Notes: a model not told the origin generated them from the sequence alone. A stretch of DNA of 58,961 nucleotides from Nocardia paucivorans NBRC 100373 (GCF_000308675.1 NZ_BAGE01000124.1:1-58961); one strand, 5' to 3'; counted from the first letter of the stretch, positions 1 through 19,013 are shown. Translations and numbers: made by a program.

Positions 1-1
1 G

Positions 2-6063
<6,062 letters not shown>

Positions 6064-6067
<4 letters not shown>

Positions 6068-9000
6068 GCAACCCGACCACGAGCAACGAGGAACGGCTCA
6101 CCCGGTATCTGCGGAAGCTCACCGGAGACCTGCGCGCTGCCAACAAACACATCGGCGAGCTGGAGGAACGGGCGCGAGAACCGATCGCGATCGTCGGGAT
6201 GAGCTGCCGCTACCCGGGCGGAGCCGATACCCCCGACCGGCTCTGGGATCTGGTCGCCTCCGGCACCGACGCGGTCGGTCCGCTACCGACCGACCGCGGC
6301 TGGGACCTGGAACGGTTGTACAACCCCGACCCGGACGTGCCGAACACCATCTACACCCGTGAGGGCGGGTTCCTGTATTCGGCGAGCGAGTTCGACGCCG
6401 GTTTCTTCGGCATCGGACCGCGCGAGGCCGCCGTCATGGACCCGCAGCAGCGGTTGATGTTGGAGGCGGCGTGGGAGGCGTTGGAGGACGCAGGGGTCGA
6501 CCCCACCGTCCTGCGCGGCAGTGACACCGGTTTCTTCGCCGGTGTCTTCCACCAGTACTACGGGCCGCGGGTCGGCTCCCCGAGTCTGTCGGCCGAGTCG
6601 GAGGGCCACGCATACCTGGGTGCGGCGAGTTGTGTGCTGTCCGGCCGGGTTTCCTACACCTTCGGTTTCAAGGGCCCCACCCTGTCGGTGGACACCGCGT
6701 GTTCGTCGTCGCTGGTGGCATTGCATCTGGCGTGTCAGGCGTTGCGGCAGGGGGATACGTCGTTGGCGTTGGCCGGTGGTGTGACGGTGATGTCGGATCC
6801 GTCGCTGCTGATCGCGTTCGCGCGGCAGCGGGCCCTGTCACCGGATGCGCGCTGCAAGGCGTTCGCGGCGGCCGCGGATGGGACCGGTTTCTCCGAGGGG
6901 TTGGGGATGCTGGTGTTGGAGCGGTTGTCGGATGCCCGGCGTAACGGTCATCGGGTGTTGGCGGTGATCCGGGGTAGCGCGGTCAACCAGGACGGCGCCA
7001 GCAAGGGGTTGACCGCACCCAACGGGCCGTCCCAGGAACGCGTCATTACCGCGGCATTGGCGAATGCCGGGCTCGAACCCTCCGATATCGACGCGGTGGA
7101 GGCGCACGGCACGGGCACCATGTTGGGTGACCCCATCGAGGCGCGGGCCTTGATCAATGTCTACGGTCGGCGGGGGGACAGCGGGCCGTTCCGGTTGGGG
7201 TCGTTGAAGTCGAATATCGGTCATACCTCCGCTGCGGCGGGTGTGGGGGGTGTGATCAAGATGGTGCAGGCGATGCGGTATGGGGTGTTGCCGAAGACGT
7301 TGCATGTGGATGCGCCGACGCCGCATGTGGATTGGTCGTCGGGTGGGGTGCGGTTGTTGACCGAGGCGGAGGCGTGGCCTGTGGGGGAGCGGGTGCGTCG
7401 GGCGGGGGTGTCGTCGTTCGGGGTGAGTGGGACCAATGCGCATGTGATCGTGGAGGAGGCGCCCACCGAACCCGCCACCGAGGAGCGGGCCGGCATCACG
7501 ATATCCGCACCTGCCGCGGAGGCCCCCGAGCGAGCCGACAGCGCGGAGACCGCGTCGGCCGGGCCGGAGATCGACACCGATGTCGTGCCATTGCTCGTCT
7601 CGGCGAAAACCGAGTCGGGTCTGCGGGCGCAGGCCCAACGATTGCTCGAGCGGCTGGCCGCCGATCCCGAGGTGGACCTGTGGGATGTGGCGTATTCCCT
7701 CACCACAGCGCGGGCGCTCCTGGATCGACGGGGTGTGGTGGTCGGTCGGGACCGGCACGAGCTGCTGACCGGACTGGCCGCCCTGGCCGACGGCTCGGCC
7801 ACCGACGGGGCCGGGGTGGTTTCCGGGGTGCTCGGGAGCGGGCGCACGGCATTCCTGTTCACCGGGCAGGGCGCGCAGCAGCCCGGAATGGGTCGCGAAC
7901 TGTATGCGGCGTTCCCGGTGTTCGCGGCGGCATTGGATGAGGTGTGCGCCGAATTCGACCACCACCTCGGGCGATCGCTGCGGGAGCTGATGTTCGCCGA
8001 CGACTCGGCGGCGTCGACGCTACTGGACCGCACCGAATACACCCAGCCGGCGTTGTTCGCCTTCGAGGTGGCGCTGTACCGGCTGGTCGAATCGTTCGGT
8101 ATCACCCCGGATGTGCTGATCGGGCATTCGATCGGTGAGCTGGTGGCGGCGTATATCGCCGGGGTGTGGTCGCTGCCGGACGCATGTGAGTTGGTCGCCG
8201 CGCGGGGCCGGCTCATGGGCCGATTGCCCGAGGGTGGGGCGATGGTGGCCGTCGCCGTCTCCGAGGAGGATGCGACCGCGGTGGTGGCCGATTACGGCAA
8301 CCGGCTGTCGATCGCCGCGGTGAACGGGCCGACGTCGGTGGTGCTGTCCGGAGACGAGGATGCCGTCGACGAGGTCGAACGACTCTTCGCCGGCCGGGGC
8401 CGCAAGACGACCCGGCTGCGGGTGAGCCATGCATTCCACTCCGCCCGAATGGAACCCATGCTGGACGAGTTCCGTTCGATCGCGACCCGGATGAGCTATC
8501 GGGTACCGGCCGTTCCGATCGTGTCCAACCTGACCGGTCGGGTGATGGACCAGGAGCCGACCGATCCGGAGTACTGGGTGCGTCAGGTCCGGTCGGCCGT
8601 GCGTTTCGCTCCCGGTATTCACACGGTGGTCGCGTCCGGAGCCCGGCGATTCCTGGAACTCGGCCCGGACGCCGCCCTGTCCGCGATGGTTCGGCAGTGC
8701 CTGGCCGTCGACCCCGAGGTGGAGGCGCGGGCCGTGGTGGCCGCAGCCGCCCGGCGCGGCGCGGACGAGGTCTTCCGATTCACTACTTTCCTCGGCGCCG
8801 CCCACGCGGCGGGCCTGGACGTGACCTGGCAACCCCTGTTCGCGGGACGTTCCCCGCGCCGGGTTTCCCTGCCGACGTACGCGTTCCAACGCAGCCGGTA
8901 CTGGTTACCCGCCGGTGGTGACAGCGGCGATGTGAGCCGAGCCGGTCTGGTCCCGGTCGACCACCCCATGCTGGGGGCTTCGACCGCCATACCGGGCAAG

Positions 9001-12000
9001 GACGAGTGGTTGTTCACCGGTCGACTCTCCGCGCACACACACCCGTGGATCGCCGACCACCTGGTGTTCGGCACGGTGCTCCTGCCCGGAACCGGTTTCG
9101 TGGAACTGGCCTTGGCGGCGGGTGCCCGCGTGGGCGCCGAGATCGTGGACGAGCTGGTGCTGGAAGCGCCGCTGCGGATGGACGACACGGATATCGATAT
9201 CCAGATCGCGGTCGAAGCACCGGATACCGACGGTCGGCGACGCTTCATCGTGGCTTCCCGCCCGGTCGGTGCCGCCGACAGCGGGTCCGGCGCCACCCAT
9301 GCCCGTGGTGTGCTCGCACCGGGTGTGGTGCTCGACACCCCGGTCGCCGGTGGCGTGAGCGAGCCGGCGGTGGACCCGACCTCCGGTGCGGTGCTGTACG
9401 ACGCTCTGTCCGCCCGCGGATTCGGCTACGGCCCCACCTTCCAAGGAGTGCGACAGGTGTGGCGGGACGGTGACGACGTGGTGGCGGAGGTGACCGCACC
9501 CGGCGATATCGATTCCGATGCCGCACGGTTCGGTATCCATCCCGCGCTGCTGGATGCCGTACTGCACGCCGGGGTCCACGATTGGATCGCCGACCTGCCG
9601 GGTGACGAACTCCCGCTGCCGTTCGCGTTCAACGGGGTGCGGTTGTTCCGGGCGGGGGCCACGGCCGTCCGAGCCCGGATCCGACGCACCGGAGCCGACG
9701 CCCTGCGGGTCGAGACCTTCGACGCGGCGGGAGCGCCGGTGCTGACCATAGGCTCGTTGCAGGCCCGACCGGTGAACAGCAGGGTCCTCGACGCGGGCCG
9801 TTCCGGCACCCGCCGGCCGCTCTACGAGCTGCAATGGACCCCGGTCGAGGCCGGTGCTTCGGGCGCGATTCGCCGTCTCGCCGTGGTCGGCTCGCCCACC
9901 ACGAGTGGGTTCGACGAGACATACCCGAATATGGCCGCCCTGATCGAGGCGATCAGGGGCGCCGACGCGGGTGACGTGGAGCGGGACCGGGTGGATGGGG
10001 AAACCCGGCCACCCCACCCGGAGGCGGTGGTGTGGTTCGTCGAGGACGCCGAGCCGCAGCCGGAACAGGACATCCGCGCCACCGACGCGATTCGCGGCCG
10101 TGTACACGCGGTACTGGCCTCGGTTCGGGAATGGTTGACGCTGCCCACGACGATCGAGACCCGCTTGGTCGTGGTGACCCGTCGGGGCGTCGGCCTTCCG
10201 GGCGAGGATCCCGATCTGGGGGCGGCGGCGATCCTGGGTCTGTTGCGCAGCGCCCAATCGGAGCATCCCGGACGAATCGTCCTGGTGGACAGCGACGGTG
10301 AGATCACCCCCGAACTCGTCACCGCCGTCCTCGCGGGGGAGGACGAACAGGTGGCGGTGCGATCCGGTGAACTGCTCATCCCCCGCCTGGCCAAGCGGGC
10401 GCCCACGACCGCCGACCCGGACCCCACCTTCGGAACCGGTGCGGTCCTGATCACCGGCGGTACCGGGGGACTGGGCGCGCTGGTCGCCAGGCATCTGGCC
10501 GCCGAACACGGAGTGCGGGATCTGGTGCTGGTGTCCCGGCGCGGCGAGCAGGCCGAAGGAGTCGCCGAACTCGTCACCGAACTGGCGGGGCTCGGGGCGC
10601 GGACGCGGGTGATGTCCTGCGATGTGAGCGACCGATCCGCGGTGGCGGCGCTGCTCGACGAACTCGCCGCCGGGCCCGCACTCACGGCGATCGTGCATGC
10701 GGCCGGGGTCCTGGCCGACGGTACCGTGGAGACCCTCACCACCGACCAGGTCGACCGGGTGCTCGCGCCCAAGGTGGACGCGGCCCTGCACCTGCACGAA
10801 CTCACCCTGCACCGGGATCTGACGGCGTTCGTCCTGTTCTCCTCCGTGGCGGCGGTGGTGGGCTCACCGGGGCAGGGCAACTACGCGGCGGCGAACTCGG
10901 TGCTGGACGCCCTGGCGCAACGGCGCGTCACCGCCGGACTGCCCGCGGTATCGGTGGCGTGGGGGCCGTGGGAGCAGAGCGGAGGTATGACGGCCCGGCT
11001 GGATCGAGCGGCGGCCGAACGTATGTCGCGGATGGGATTGCGTTCGCTCGCCCACGCCGACGGGCTCGCCCTGCTCGACCTGGCGGTCGGGGCGCGGACC
11101 CCGTTCGTCGCCGCGGTCGATCTCGACACGGCGGCCATGTCCATCCAGGCTCGGGCCGGACTGTTGCCCCCGCTCATGCGGTCACTGGTACCGCAGGTGC
11201 GCCGCGCCGAGGGCGGTGGCGCGGACCTGCCGCGACAGCTGGCCGCGGCGTCCCCCGACCGGCACGACGCGATCGTGCTGGAATTCGTGCGCGCCCAGGT
11301 CGCCGCTGTACTCGGTTACTCCTCCGGCGCGGAGATCGACATCGACAAACCGTTCGGCGACCTGGGGTTCGATTCGCTGGGCGCGGTGGAATTCCGCAAC
11401 CGGCTGGGTAAGGCCACCGGCCTGCAACTCCCCTCCACCCTGGCCTTCGACCATCCCACCTCGGCGGCGATCGCCCGCTACCTGCGCTCCCGCCTAGACG
11501 GTGCGACGGCGTCGGCCCCGCGCCGCACCCGGCAGCGGACCCGGACCGACGAGCCGATCGCCATTGTCGGTATGGCCTGCCGGTATCCGGGCGGTGTCGA
11601 ATCGCCGGACGAACTGTGGGACCTGGTGGTGTCGGGTCGGGACGCCATCACCGAGTTCCCGTCGAACCGCGGCTGGGATCTGGAACGACTGTACGATCCC
11701 GATCCCGCGCATCCCGGCACCTCCTACACCCGGGAAGGCGGATTCCTCACGAATGCCGCCGAATTCGACGCGGCCTTCTTCGGGATCGGGCCCCGAGAGG
11801 CCCTCGCCATGGACCCGCAACAGCGGCTGCTGCTCGAGGTGTCCTGGGAGGCGCTCGAACACGCCGGTATCGACCCGACCTCGTTGCGGGGCAGTGATAC
11901 CGGCGTCTACACCGGCGTGATGTACCAGGACTACGACGTGCTGACCCGGAAGGCGGGTCCCGAGATGGAGGGCTATCTCGGGACCGGCGCCGCGGGCAGC

Positions 12001-15000
12001 GTGGTGTCGGGTCGGGTGTCGTACGCGCTGGGCCTGGAAGGACCGGCGGTGACCCTGGACACGGCCTGCTCGTCGTCGTTGGTGGCCCTGCACGTGGCCT
12101 GCCGGGCGCTTCGCTCGGGCGAGAGTTCGTTGGCCCTGGTGGGTGGGGCGACGGTGATGTCGACCCCGACGGTGTTCGTGGACTTCGCCCGCCAGCGCGG
12201 ATTGGCGCCCGACGGTCGGTGCAAATCGTTCTCGGCGGCGGCCGACGGGGTGGCGTGGGCCGAGGGCGCGGCCGTACTGGTGGTGGAACGACTGTCGGAC
12301 GCACGGCGGTTGGGCCACCGGGTACTCGCCGTGGTGCGGGGTTCGGCCGTCAACCAGGACGGTGCGTCCAACGGCCTGACCGCGCCCAACGGACCCTCAC
12401 AGGAACGGGTGATCGAAGCGGCGCTGGCCGACGCGGGTCTGGAACCGTCCGATGTGGACGCGGTGGAGGCACACGGCACCGGAACGGCGCTGGGCGATCC
12501 GATCGAGGCCCAGGCCCTGATCGCTACCTATGGACAGCACCGGCCGCAACCGTTGCGAATCGGGTCGCTGAAATCGAATATCGGCCATTCGCAGGCGGCG
12601 GCCGGGGTGGGTGGCGTCATCAAGATGGTGCAGGCGCTGCGGCACGAACTGCTGCCCCGATCGCTGCACTCGGCGGAACTGTCCCCGCATGTCGACTGGT
12701 CGGCGGGCGCGGTACGGGTATTGACCGAGGCCGAGCCGTGGCCGGCCGCCGCCGATCGGGTGCGTCGGGCGGGCGTCTCGTCCTTCGGGATCAGCGGGAC
12801 GAACGCACACGTGATCCTCGAGGAGGCACCGGCGACCACCGAGGAGCAGGCATCGGATCCCGGTACCGGACCCACTGGGCCCACGGTGGTGCCCCTGATG
12901 ATTTCGGCGAAATCCGTGCCGGCATTGCGGGCGCAGGCGGATCGACTGCGTACCCGACTCGCCGCCGACCCGGATCTCGACCCATGGTCGGTGGCCGCGA
13001 CATTGGTCCGGTCGCGGGCACTGCTGGAGCGGCGCGGTGTCGTGATCGGCCGCGACCGGAACGAACTGTTGGCGGGTCTGGCCGATCTGGCGTCGGGTTC
13101 GGTGCGGCCGGGCGTGATCGATGGTGATCGGGTTTCCGGGAAAACGGCATTCTTGTTCACCGGTCAGGGAGCCCAACGGCCCGGTATGGGACGGGACCTG
13201 TATCGGGTGTTCCCGGTTTTCGCGGCCGCATTGGACGAGGTGTGCGCGGAATTCGATCCGCTGCTGGGACGTTCGCTGCGGGAGCTGATGTTCGCCGACG
13301 ACTCGGCGGAGCTGTTGAACCGCACCGAGTTCACCCAGCCGGCGCTGTTCGCCCACGAGTATGCGATGTTCCGGCTCGTCGAATCCTTCGGGATCGTCCC
13401 GGATGTGCTGGTCGGGCATTCGATCGGGGAGCTGACGGCGGCGTTCGTGGCGGGAGTGTGGTCGCTCGCTGATGCCTGCGCCCTGGTGGCGGCACGTGGT
13501 CGCCTGATGGGCGCGCTACCGGAGGGCGGGGCGATGGTGGCCGTCGCCATCGACGAGGACGAGGCGTCGGAGGTGGTCCTCGAGTACGGCGACCGGGTGT
13601 CGATCGCGGCGGTGAACGGACCGTCGTCGGTGGTGTTCTCCGGGGAGGAGGACGCGATCGACGAAATCGCCGAGCGATTCGAGGGAGAGGGGGTGCGGAC
13701 CTCGCGGCTGCGGGTGAGCCATGCGTTCCATTCGGAGCTGATGGAGCCCATGCTCGACGAATTCCGGGATATCGCGGCGGGATTGACCTATCGGGAGCCG
13801 CTGCTGCCGGTGGTGTCGAACGTCTCGGGCGTATTAGCCGGCGACGCGGTGACCGACCCGGAGTACTGGGTGGCCCAGGTGCGTGGACGTGTGCGATTCG
13901 CACCGGGGGTGCAGACATTGGTGGATGCGGGGGTGCGGCGGTTCGTCGAGATCGGACCGGACGCGGTATTGACCGCCATGACCCGGGATTGTCTGGCCGA
14001 AACACCCGATGTGGCGGACGATTCGCTGGTGGCGGCCACGGCGCGACGTACCGGCGACGAGGTGACGGCTCTGCTCACCGCTGTCGCCCAGGCCCACGTG
14101 GCGGGACTGCCGGTGGATTGGACCCCGTGGTTCGCCGGACGTGCCACCACGCCGGTGAGCCTGCCCACCTATGCCTTCCAACGCCGCCGCTTCTGGCCGC
14201 AACCTACTCCCGAGGCGGTGGCCGGTTCCTTCGGCCATCCGCTGATCACGAACGCGGTCCCACTCGCCGGTAAGGACGAATGGCTGTTCACCGGCCGGCT
14301 TTCGCTACGCACCCATCCCTGGTTGGCCGATCACGCGGTGTTCGGCACGGTACTGCTGCCGGGGACGGCGTTCGTGGAACTGGCCCTGACCGCCGGGGCG
14401 CGGCTAGGGGTCGATGTCCTCGAGGAATTGGTGTTGGAGGCCCCACTGGTGCTCACCGAGGGGGTGGAGGTCGACCTTCAGCTGAGTGTCGCCACACCGG
14501 ACGGCGCCGGCCGGCGATCCTTCACCGTCCACTCCCGGACCGTCGGTGCCGACGAACCGGGTGAGGAGGCCGACTGGACACTGCACGCCGGTGGTGCGCT
14601 CACCGTCGCGAGCGAGGTTTCGGCGCCGAGCAGTGCACCGACCTGGCAGCTGCCGGACGGACGGGGATCGGACGACGGCTCCCTCTACGCGAATCTGGCG
14701 CAGCGCGGATTCGACTACGGTCCTGCCTTCCAGGGCGTCACCGCACGGTGGACGCGCGGAACCGAGGTCTTCGCCGAGGTCGCCCTCGCGGATACCCTCG
14801 CCGGTTCGGAGTCCGCGTTCGGCATCCATCCTGCGCTGTTGGACGCCTGCCTGCATGCCGCCGTCGACGGTCTCACCGAGGAATCGGCCGAGGGCCGGGT
14901 GCCGTTGCCGTTCTCCTTCTCGGGTGTGCGGTTGTGGCGACGGGGTGCCGGGGCTGCGCGGGTGCGCATCGTCCGTCACGGCGGCGGACAGGTCGGCATC

Positions 15001-17034
15001 GAGGTCGTCGCCGACACCGGATCACCCGTGGTGACCATTGATGCGGTCACCGCCCGCGGCGTGGACCCGGCGATGCTCGTCACCGCCGGCACCCGCGCGG
15101 TGGCGCCGTTGGCCCTGCGTTGGGAGCAGGCGGAATCTCCCGTTCCCGCAGCATCCGCCGCAACGGTGGTGACGATGGGCGCGGCGTCGCTGCCCGGATT
15201 CGACGGCCACTACTTCGATATCGCGGCCCTGGCCGCGGCGCAGACGGTCCCGGACGCGGTGGTCTGGGCGTTGCCCGACGATCTCACGCTCGCCGGTTCG
15301 ACGGCCGCCGAGGCATCCGATGGTCGGGCCGCGACGGTGCGCGGGGCGGTCCACGCCGCATGGCGGCTGCTGTGGTCCTGGCTCACCACCGATCGGTTGG
15401 CCCGCACCCGGCTGGTGATCACCACCCGCGGCGGTGCGGGACTTCCCGGGGAGTTCGTGGACCCGGCCGCCGCCGCGGTGGCCGGCCTGGTGCGCAGTGC
15501 CCAGTCGGAGAATCCCGACCGATTCGTGCTGCTGGACCTCGACGGCCACCCGCACGTCGAACTGGTGCGTGGAGTGCTCGATTCGGCGCAGCCCCAGGTC
15601 GCGGTCCGCGACTCCCGGCTGTTCCTACCGCGCATCACCCCCGTTGCGCGGTCGGCGGACACACCGTCGGCGGCCGGGGCGTTCGGTGACGGCACGGTGT
15701 TGATCACCGGCGGCACCAGCGGTCTGGGCGCGGTGATGGCCCGGCATCTGGTCACCGCGCACGGCGTCGAGCATCTGCTGCTGGTATCCCGTCGCGGGGA
15801 AACGACCCCCGGCGCCGCCGAGTTGGTCGCCGAACTGGCCGAGCTGGGGGCCCGGGCCCGGGTCGTCGCCTGTGATGTCTCCGATCGGGCGAGTGCGGCG
15901 GCGCTGATCGGGTCGATCGGGACCGAAGTTCCGCTGACCGCGGTCATCCACTCCGCGGGTGTGGTCGACGACGCCACCATCGAGAAACTGACCGCGGAGC
16001 AGATCGATCGTGTTCTGGTGCCCAAGCTCGACGGCGCGCTGAATCTGGACGAGCTCACCCGGGGACACGATCTGGCGGCATTCGTCGTCTTCTCCTCGGT
16101 GGCGGCGGCCCTCGGCGCGCCCGGGCAGGGCAACTACGCGGCGGCCAACTCGTTCCTCGACGCGCTCGCCCACGCCCGCCGAGCCGCGGGCCTGCCCGCT
16201 CTGTCGGTGGCCTGGGGACCCTGGAATCAAGAGGTCGGCATGACGGGAGCCCTGGACCGGGCCGCGGTGGCCCGCCTGGAGCGACTGGGTATGCGGCCGC
16301 TGAGCGACGACCAGGGTTTGGCACTGCTCGACGCCGCGGTCACCACGGACGAGCCCATGGTGCTGTGCGTCGAGTTCGACCGGGCGACCCTGGCCGCGCG
16401 GGCCCGCGCCGGTCAACTTCCCGAGGTGCTGGAGGGGCTGGTGCCGGCCCGGGCACGGCATACGAGGACCGACACCGGTTCCGCGGCCGCCGGGGATCTG
16501 GCCGCGCGCTTGGCCGCCGTGGCGGAGGACCGGCGCGACGCTCTCGTCCTGGAAGTGGTGCGCGAACACGCGGCGGCGGTATTGGGCTACTCCGATATCG
16601 AGGCGATCGCACCCGACACACCGTTCCAGGAACTGGGGTTCGATTCGCTCGCCGCGGTCGAGTTGCGCAACCGCCTGGCCGAGGTGGCGGGGGTGACCCT
16701 GCCATACGCGTTGGTGTTCAACTATCCGACCGCCGCCGCCGTGGCGGGCATGCTGCGCACGATGGTGGCGGAGGCAGCGGCCTCGGCGGCTTCGGCTTCT
16801 GCGCACACCGCATCCTCCTCGGCGGTCGACGACGAACTCGCCGCGCTGCGAACGCTGTTGAGTGAGCTGTCGTCCGCGGAGGACAGATCGCGGTTGACCG
16901 AGGGGTTGCGCGCGCTCCTGGCCGAGGCCACGCCCGATCCGGGTACCGAGTTCATCGGCGACCGCGCCGCTGTCGAAACGGCCGGCGCCGAGGAACTCTT
17001 CGCGCTCATCGACCAGCAGCTGACCAAGGAATGA
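6064..17034 (+). CDS. Type I modular polyketide synthase, two modules, each KS-AT-DH-KR-ACP
   Basis: This 3656-residue bimodular synthase starts with a charged N-terminal docking helix (about residues 5-35) that should receive the upstream subunit. Module A: KS ~37-460, AT ~590-900, DH ~965-1240, KR ~1458-1640, ACP serine near 1768. Module B: KS ~1830-2250, AT ~2360-2670, DH ~2725-3000, KR ~3211-3400, ACP near 3526. Both KS have TACSSS, EAHGTGT and KSNIGH. Both ATs have GHSIGE plus HAFHS (malonyl-type). Both DHs keep HxxxGxxxxP and HPALLD. The KRs have GGTGGLG or GGTSGLG, with VLAD and VVDD motifs indicating B-type stereochemistry. There is no ER and no thioesterase. The C-terminus again resembles a docking tail, which implies a further subunit encoded elsewhere. 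Expected chemistry is two rounds of malonate extension, each leaving a double bond. Confidence 0.97.
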
Positions 17035-17105
17035 GCCGTGGGGTGGGGCGGTCGTCGTCCCACCCCACGGCACCCGGCCCAGGACCTCCGCTCGAAGGAT
17101 TCGGT

Positions 17106-18728
17106 ATGACTTTCCCCGCCGCTCGGCAACAAACCCTGTCCGCGCCTGTCGCGGGTGACCACGACCTGTATGTGCGCGCCCCCGAGGTGGTGTGTACCGA
17201 TGCCGATGCCGCCGCCGAGTTGCTGGCCGAACCGGACCGGCGACTGTATGTGGTTGCGGTGGGCGCGGATTCGGCGCTCGCCGTCGGGGGGAGACCGCTC
17301 CTCGCGCACGAGGCGGCCGCCGGGGATCTACCGATGCTCGGGGTGGTCGACCCCGTCCGGACGGAGACGCTGGGCTCGGCGGCGTTTCGCCGCGCGCACG
17401 GTGTCCGGCTGTCGTATGTGGTGGGGGAGATGGCGCGCGGCATCGCCTCCGCCGATATGGTCACCGCCGCGGCGCGGGCGGGGATCCTCGCCTGTTTCGG
17501 GGCGGGCGGGCTGGGCCCGGACCGGGTACGGGAGACGGTGGCCGAGCTGGCGCAGCGACTCGACGGGCTTCCGTGGGGGGTCAATCTGCTGCACAACCCC
17601 GCCGAGCCCGATCTGGAAGAGGCCACCGCCGAGCTGCTGCTGCAGCATCGGGTGCCGGTGATCTCGGCGTCCGCCTATATGGCACTCACATCGGCGCTGG
17701 TGCGTTGCGCCGCGACCGGTCTGTATCGGGACGTGGAGGGGCGGATCCAGCGCACCACCAAGATCATGGCCAAGATATCCCGCCCCGAAGTGGCGCGGTT
17801 GTTCCTGTCGCCTGCTCCGGAGAAAATTCTGCAACGCCTGGTGGCGGATGGTCGGTTGCGGCCAGAGGAGGCCGAACTGGCCCGGCAGGTTCCGGTGGCC
17901 ACCGATATCACCGTGGAAGGCGACAGCGGCGGGCACACCGACGGCCGTCCGCTGGTGGCGATCTTCCCCCGCCTGATCGCCCTTCGCGACGAGCTCGGTC
18001 GCCGGTACGGCTACGGCAGTATCGTCCGGCTCGGTGCGGCCGGAGGGCTGGGCACCCCCGAATCCGTTGCCGCGGCCTTCGCGATGGGCGCCGATTACGT
18101 GCTGACCGGTTCGATCAATCAGCTCTCCATCGAGGCGGATCTGTCCACGGAGGCGAAGAAGTTGCTCGCCGCGGCGGACGTCGCCGACTTCACCACCGCC
18201 CCGGCCGCGGATATGTTCGAGATCGGCGCCCGAGTGCAGGTGCTCAAGAAAGGCACCCGTTTCTGGACCCGCGCCCAGTGGCTCTACGACCGCTACACCG
18301 CGCACGCCGGGCTCGAGGACCTCGGTCCCGCCGATCTGAGGAAACTGGAGAGCGAGATATTCGGGACCACGGTGGACGACGTGTGGGAGCAGACCCGGCG
18401 CTTCTGGTCCGACCGCGACCCGAAACAACTCACTCGCGCCGAGAGCGACCGCAAACACCGGATGGCCCTGTGCTTCCGCTGGTATCTCGGGATGTCCACC
18501 CATTGGGCCACCACCGGCGAGACCGAGCGGCGCGGTGACTATCAACTGTGGTGCGGGCCGGCGATGGGCGCTTTCAACCGCTGGGCCGGTTCGGATATCG
18601 GCGCGCCGAGCGTGGTCGAGATCGCGGAGAACCTCATGCGGGGCGCGGCGGTGCTGGCCCGACACGACGCGGCCGCGCGGCTCGGCATCGTCGACGGTTT
18701 CCCAAGGGTCCGTTACCGCGCGGGATAG
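17106..18728 (+). CDS. PfaD-family flavin enoyl reductase, likely acting in trans on the polyketide synthase
   Basis: A 540-residue protein of the PfaD / nitronate-monooxygenase-like TIM-barrel family. These FMN enzymes serve as free-standing enoyl reductases in PUFA synthases and trans-AT polyketide systems. Visible features are a long N-terminal region, the barrel core with a GAAGGLGTPE glycine loop, and a C-terminal helical extension rich in Arg and Trp that is characteristic of PfaD. An in-frame opening continues 25 codons upstream, but the ATG at 17106 has GAAGGA six bases before it and is the better start. It lies 71 bp after the synthase stop on the same strand. The adjacent modules contain DH but no ER, so the simplest role is reduction of selected enoyl intermediates. 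A role in a separate fatty-acid pathway cannot be excluded. Confidence 0.88.
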   Translation: MTFPAARQQTLSAPVAGDHDLYVRAPEVVCTDADAAAELLAEPDRRLYVVAVGADSALAVGGRPLLAHEAAAGDLPMLGVVDPVRTETLGSAAFRRAHGVRLSYVVGEMARGIASADMVTAAARAGILACFGAGGLGPDRVRETVAELAQRLDGLPWGVNLLHNPAEPDLEEATAELLLQHRVPVISASAYMALTSALVRCAATGLYRDVEGRIQRTTKIMAKISRPEVARLFLSPAPEKILQRLVADGRLRPEEAELARQVPVATDITVEGDSGGHTDGRPLVAIFPRLIALRDELGRRYGYGSIVRLGAAGGLGTPESVAAAFAMGADYVLTGSINQLSIEADLSTEAKKLLAAADVADFTTAPAADMFEIGARVQVLKKGTRFWTRAQWLYDRYTAHAGLEDLGPADLRKLESEIFGTTVDDVWEQTRRFWSDRDPKQLTRAESDRKHRMALCFRWYLGMSTHWATTGETERRGDYQLWCGPAMGAFNRWAGSDIGAPSVVEIAENLMRGAAVLARHDAAARLGIVDGFPRVRYRAG

Positions 18729-18732
18729 GTCC

Positions 18733-18754
18733 GTCGGAGCCGGGTCACTCCGAC
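18733..18754. terminator. Hairpin shared by convergent genes
   Basis: Inverted repeat GTCGGAG / CTCCGAC (7-bp stem, 8-nt loop) just after the PfaD stop, overlapping the last codons of the convergent small membrane protein gene. There is no clear U-tract, so terminator function is only likely. Confidence 0.4.
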
Positions 18755-18996
18755 CGATCGGATCGACGGCGCAGCAGTCGCCGCGCCCATGCAGCGCGGC
18801 GAGTGGGACGTGATTGCGGTTCCGCGGTCGCTCCGGTGCCCGCGGCGGCCGATGCCTGCGCATATCGGACGTGCAGTTGTTCGCGGACCTGGTCCGGGGT
18901 GTAGGCCCGGCGGCGCCGCTCGGCGCGCACCACCACCACACCGGTGGCCACCACACCGGCCGCACCCGCCAATCCCAATACCTTCCACCACCTCAT
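18745..18996 (-). CDS. Small single-pass membrane protein, unknown function
   Basis: An 83-residue protein starting MRWWK, with one hydrophobic segment (about residues 5-22, Leu/Ala/Gly/Val-rich). A basic Arg-rich stretch and a soluble tail with a YTPDQVREQL helix follow. Similar short WWK-starting proteins are, to my knowledge, common in mycobacteria and nocardiae and remain uncharacterised. An ATG six bases upstream (19002) is also in frame. I prefer 18996 because the family begins MRWWK and because the -10-like TAGCCT then lies six bases before the start, as in leaderless transcripts. It is divergent from the YiiX-like hydrolase. Confidence 0.75.
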   Translation of the reverse strand: MRWWKVLGLAGAAGVVATGVVVVRAERRRRAYTPDQVREQLHVRYAQASAAAGTGATAEPQSRPTRRAAWARRLLRRRSDRSE

Positions 18997-19001
18997 ACGC
19001 A

Positions 19002-19008
19002 TAGGCTA
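19002..19008. promoter_or_regulatory. Overlapping bidirectional -10 element
   Basis: TAGGCTA reads as TAGGCT on the plus strand (19002-19007) and TAGCCT on the minus strand (19008-19003), both fitting TANNNT. Each hexamer ends six bases before an ATG (plus 19014, minus 18996), so one 7-bp element could drive two leaderless transcripts. No convincing -35 was found on either side. Confidence 0.5.
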
Positions 19009-19013
19009 CGTCC

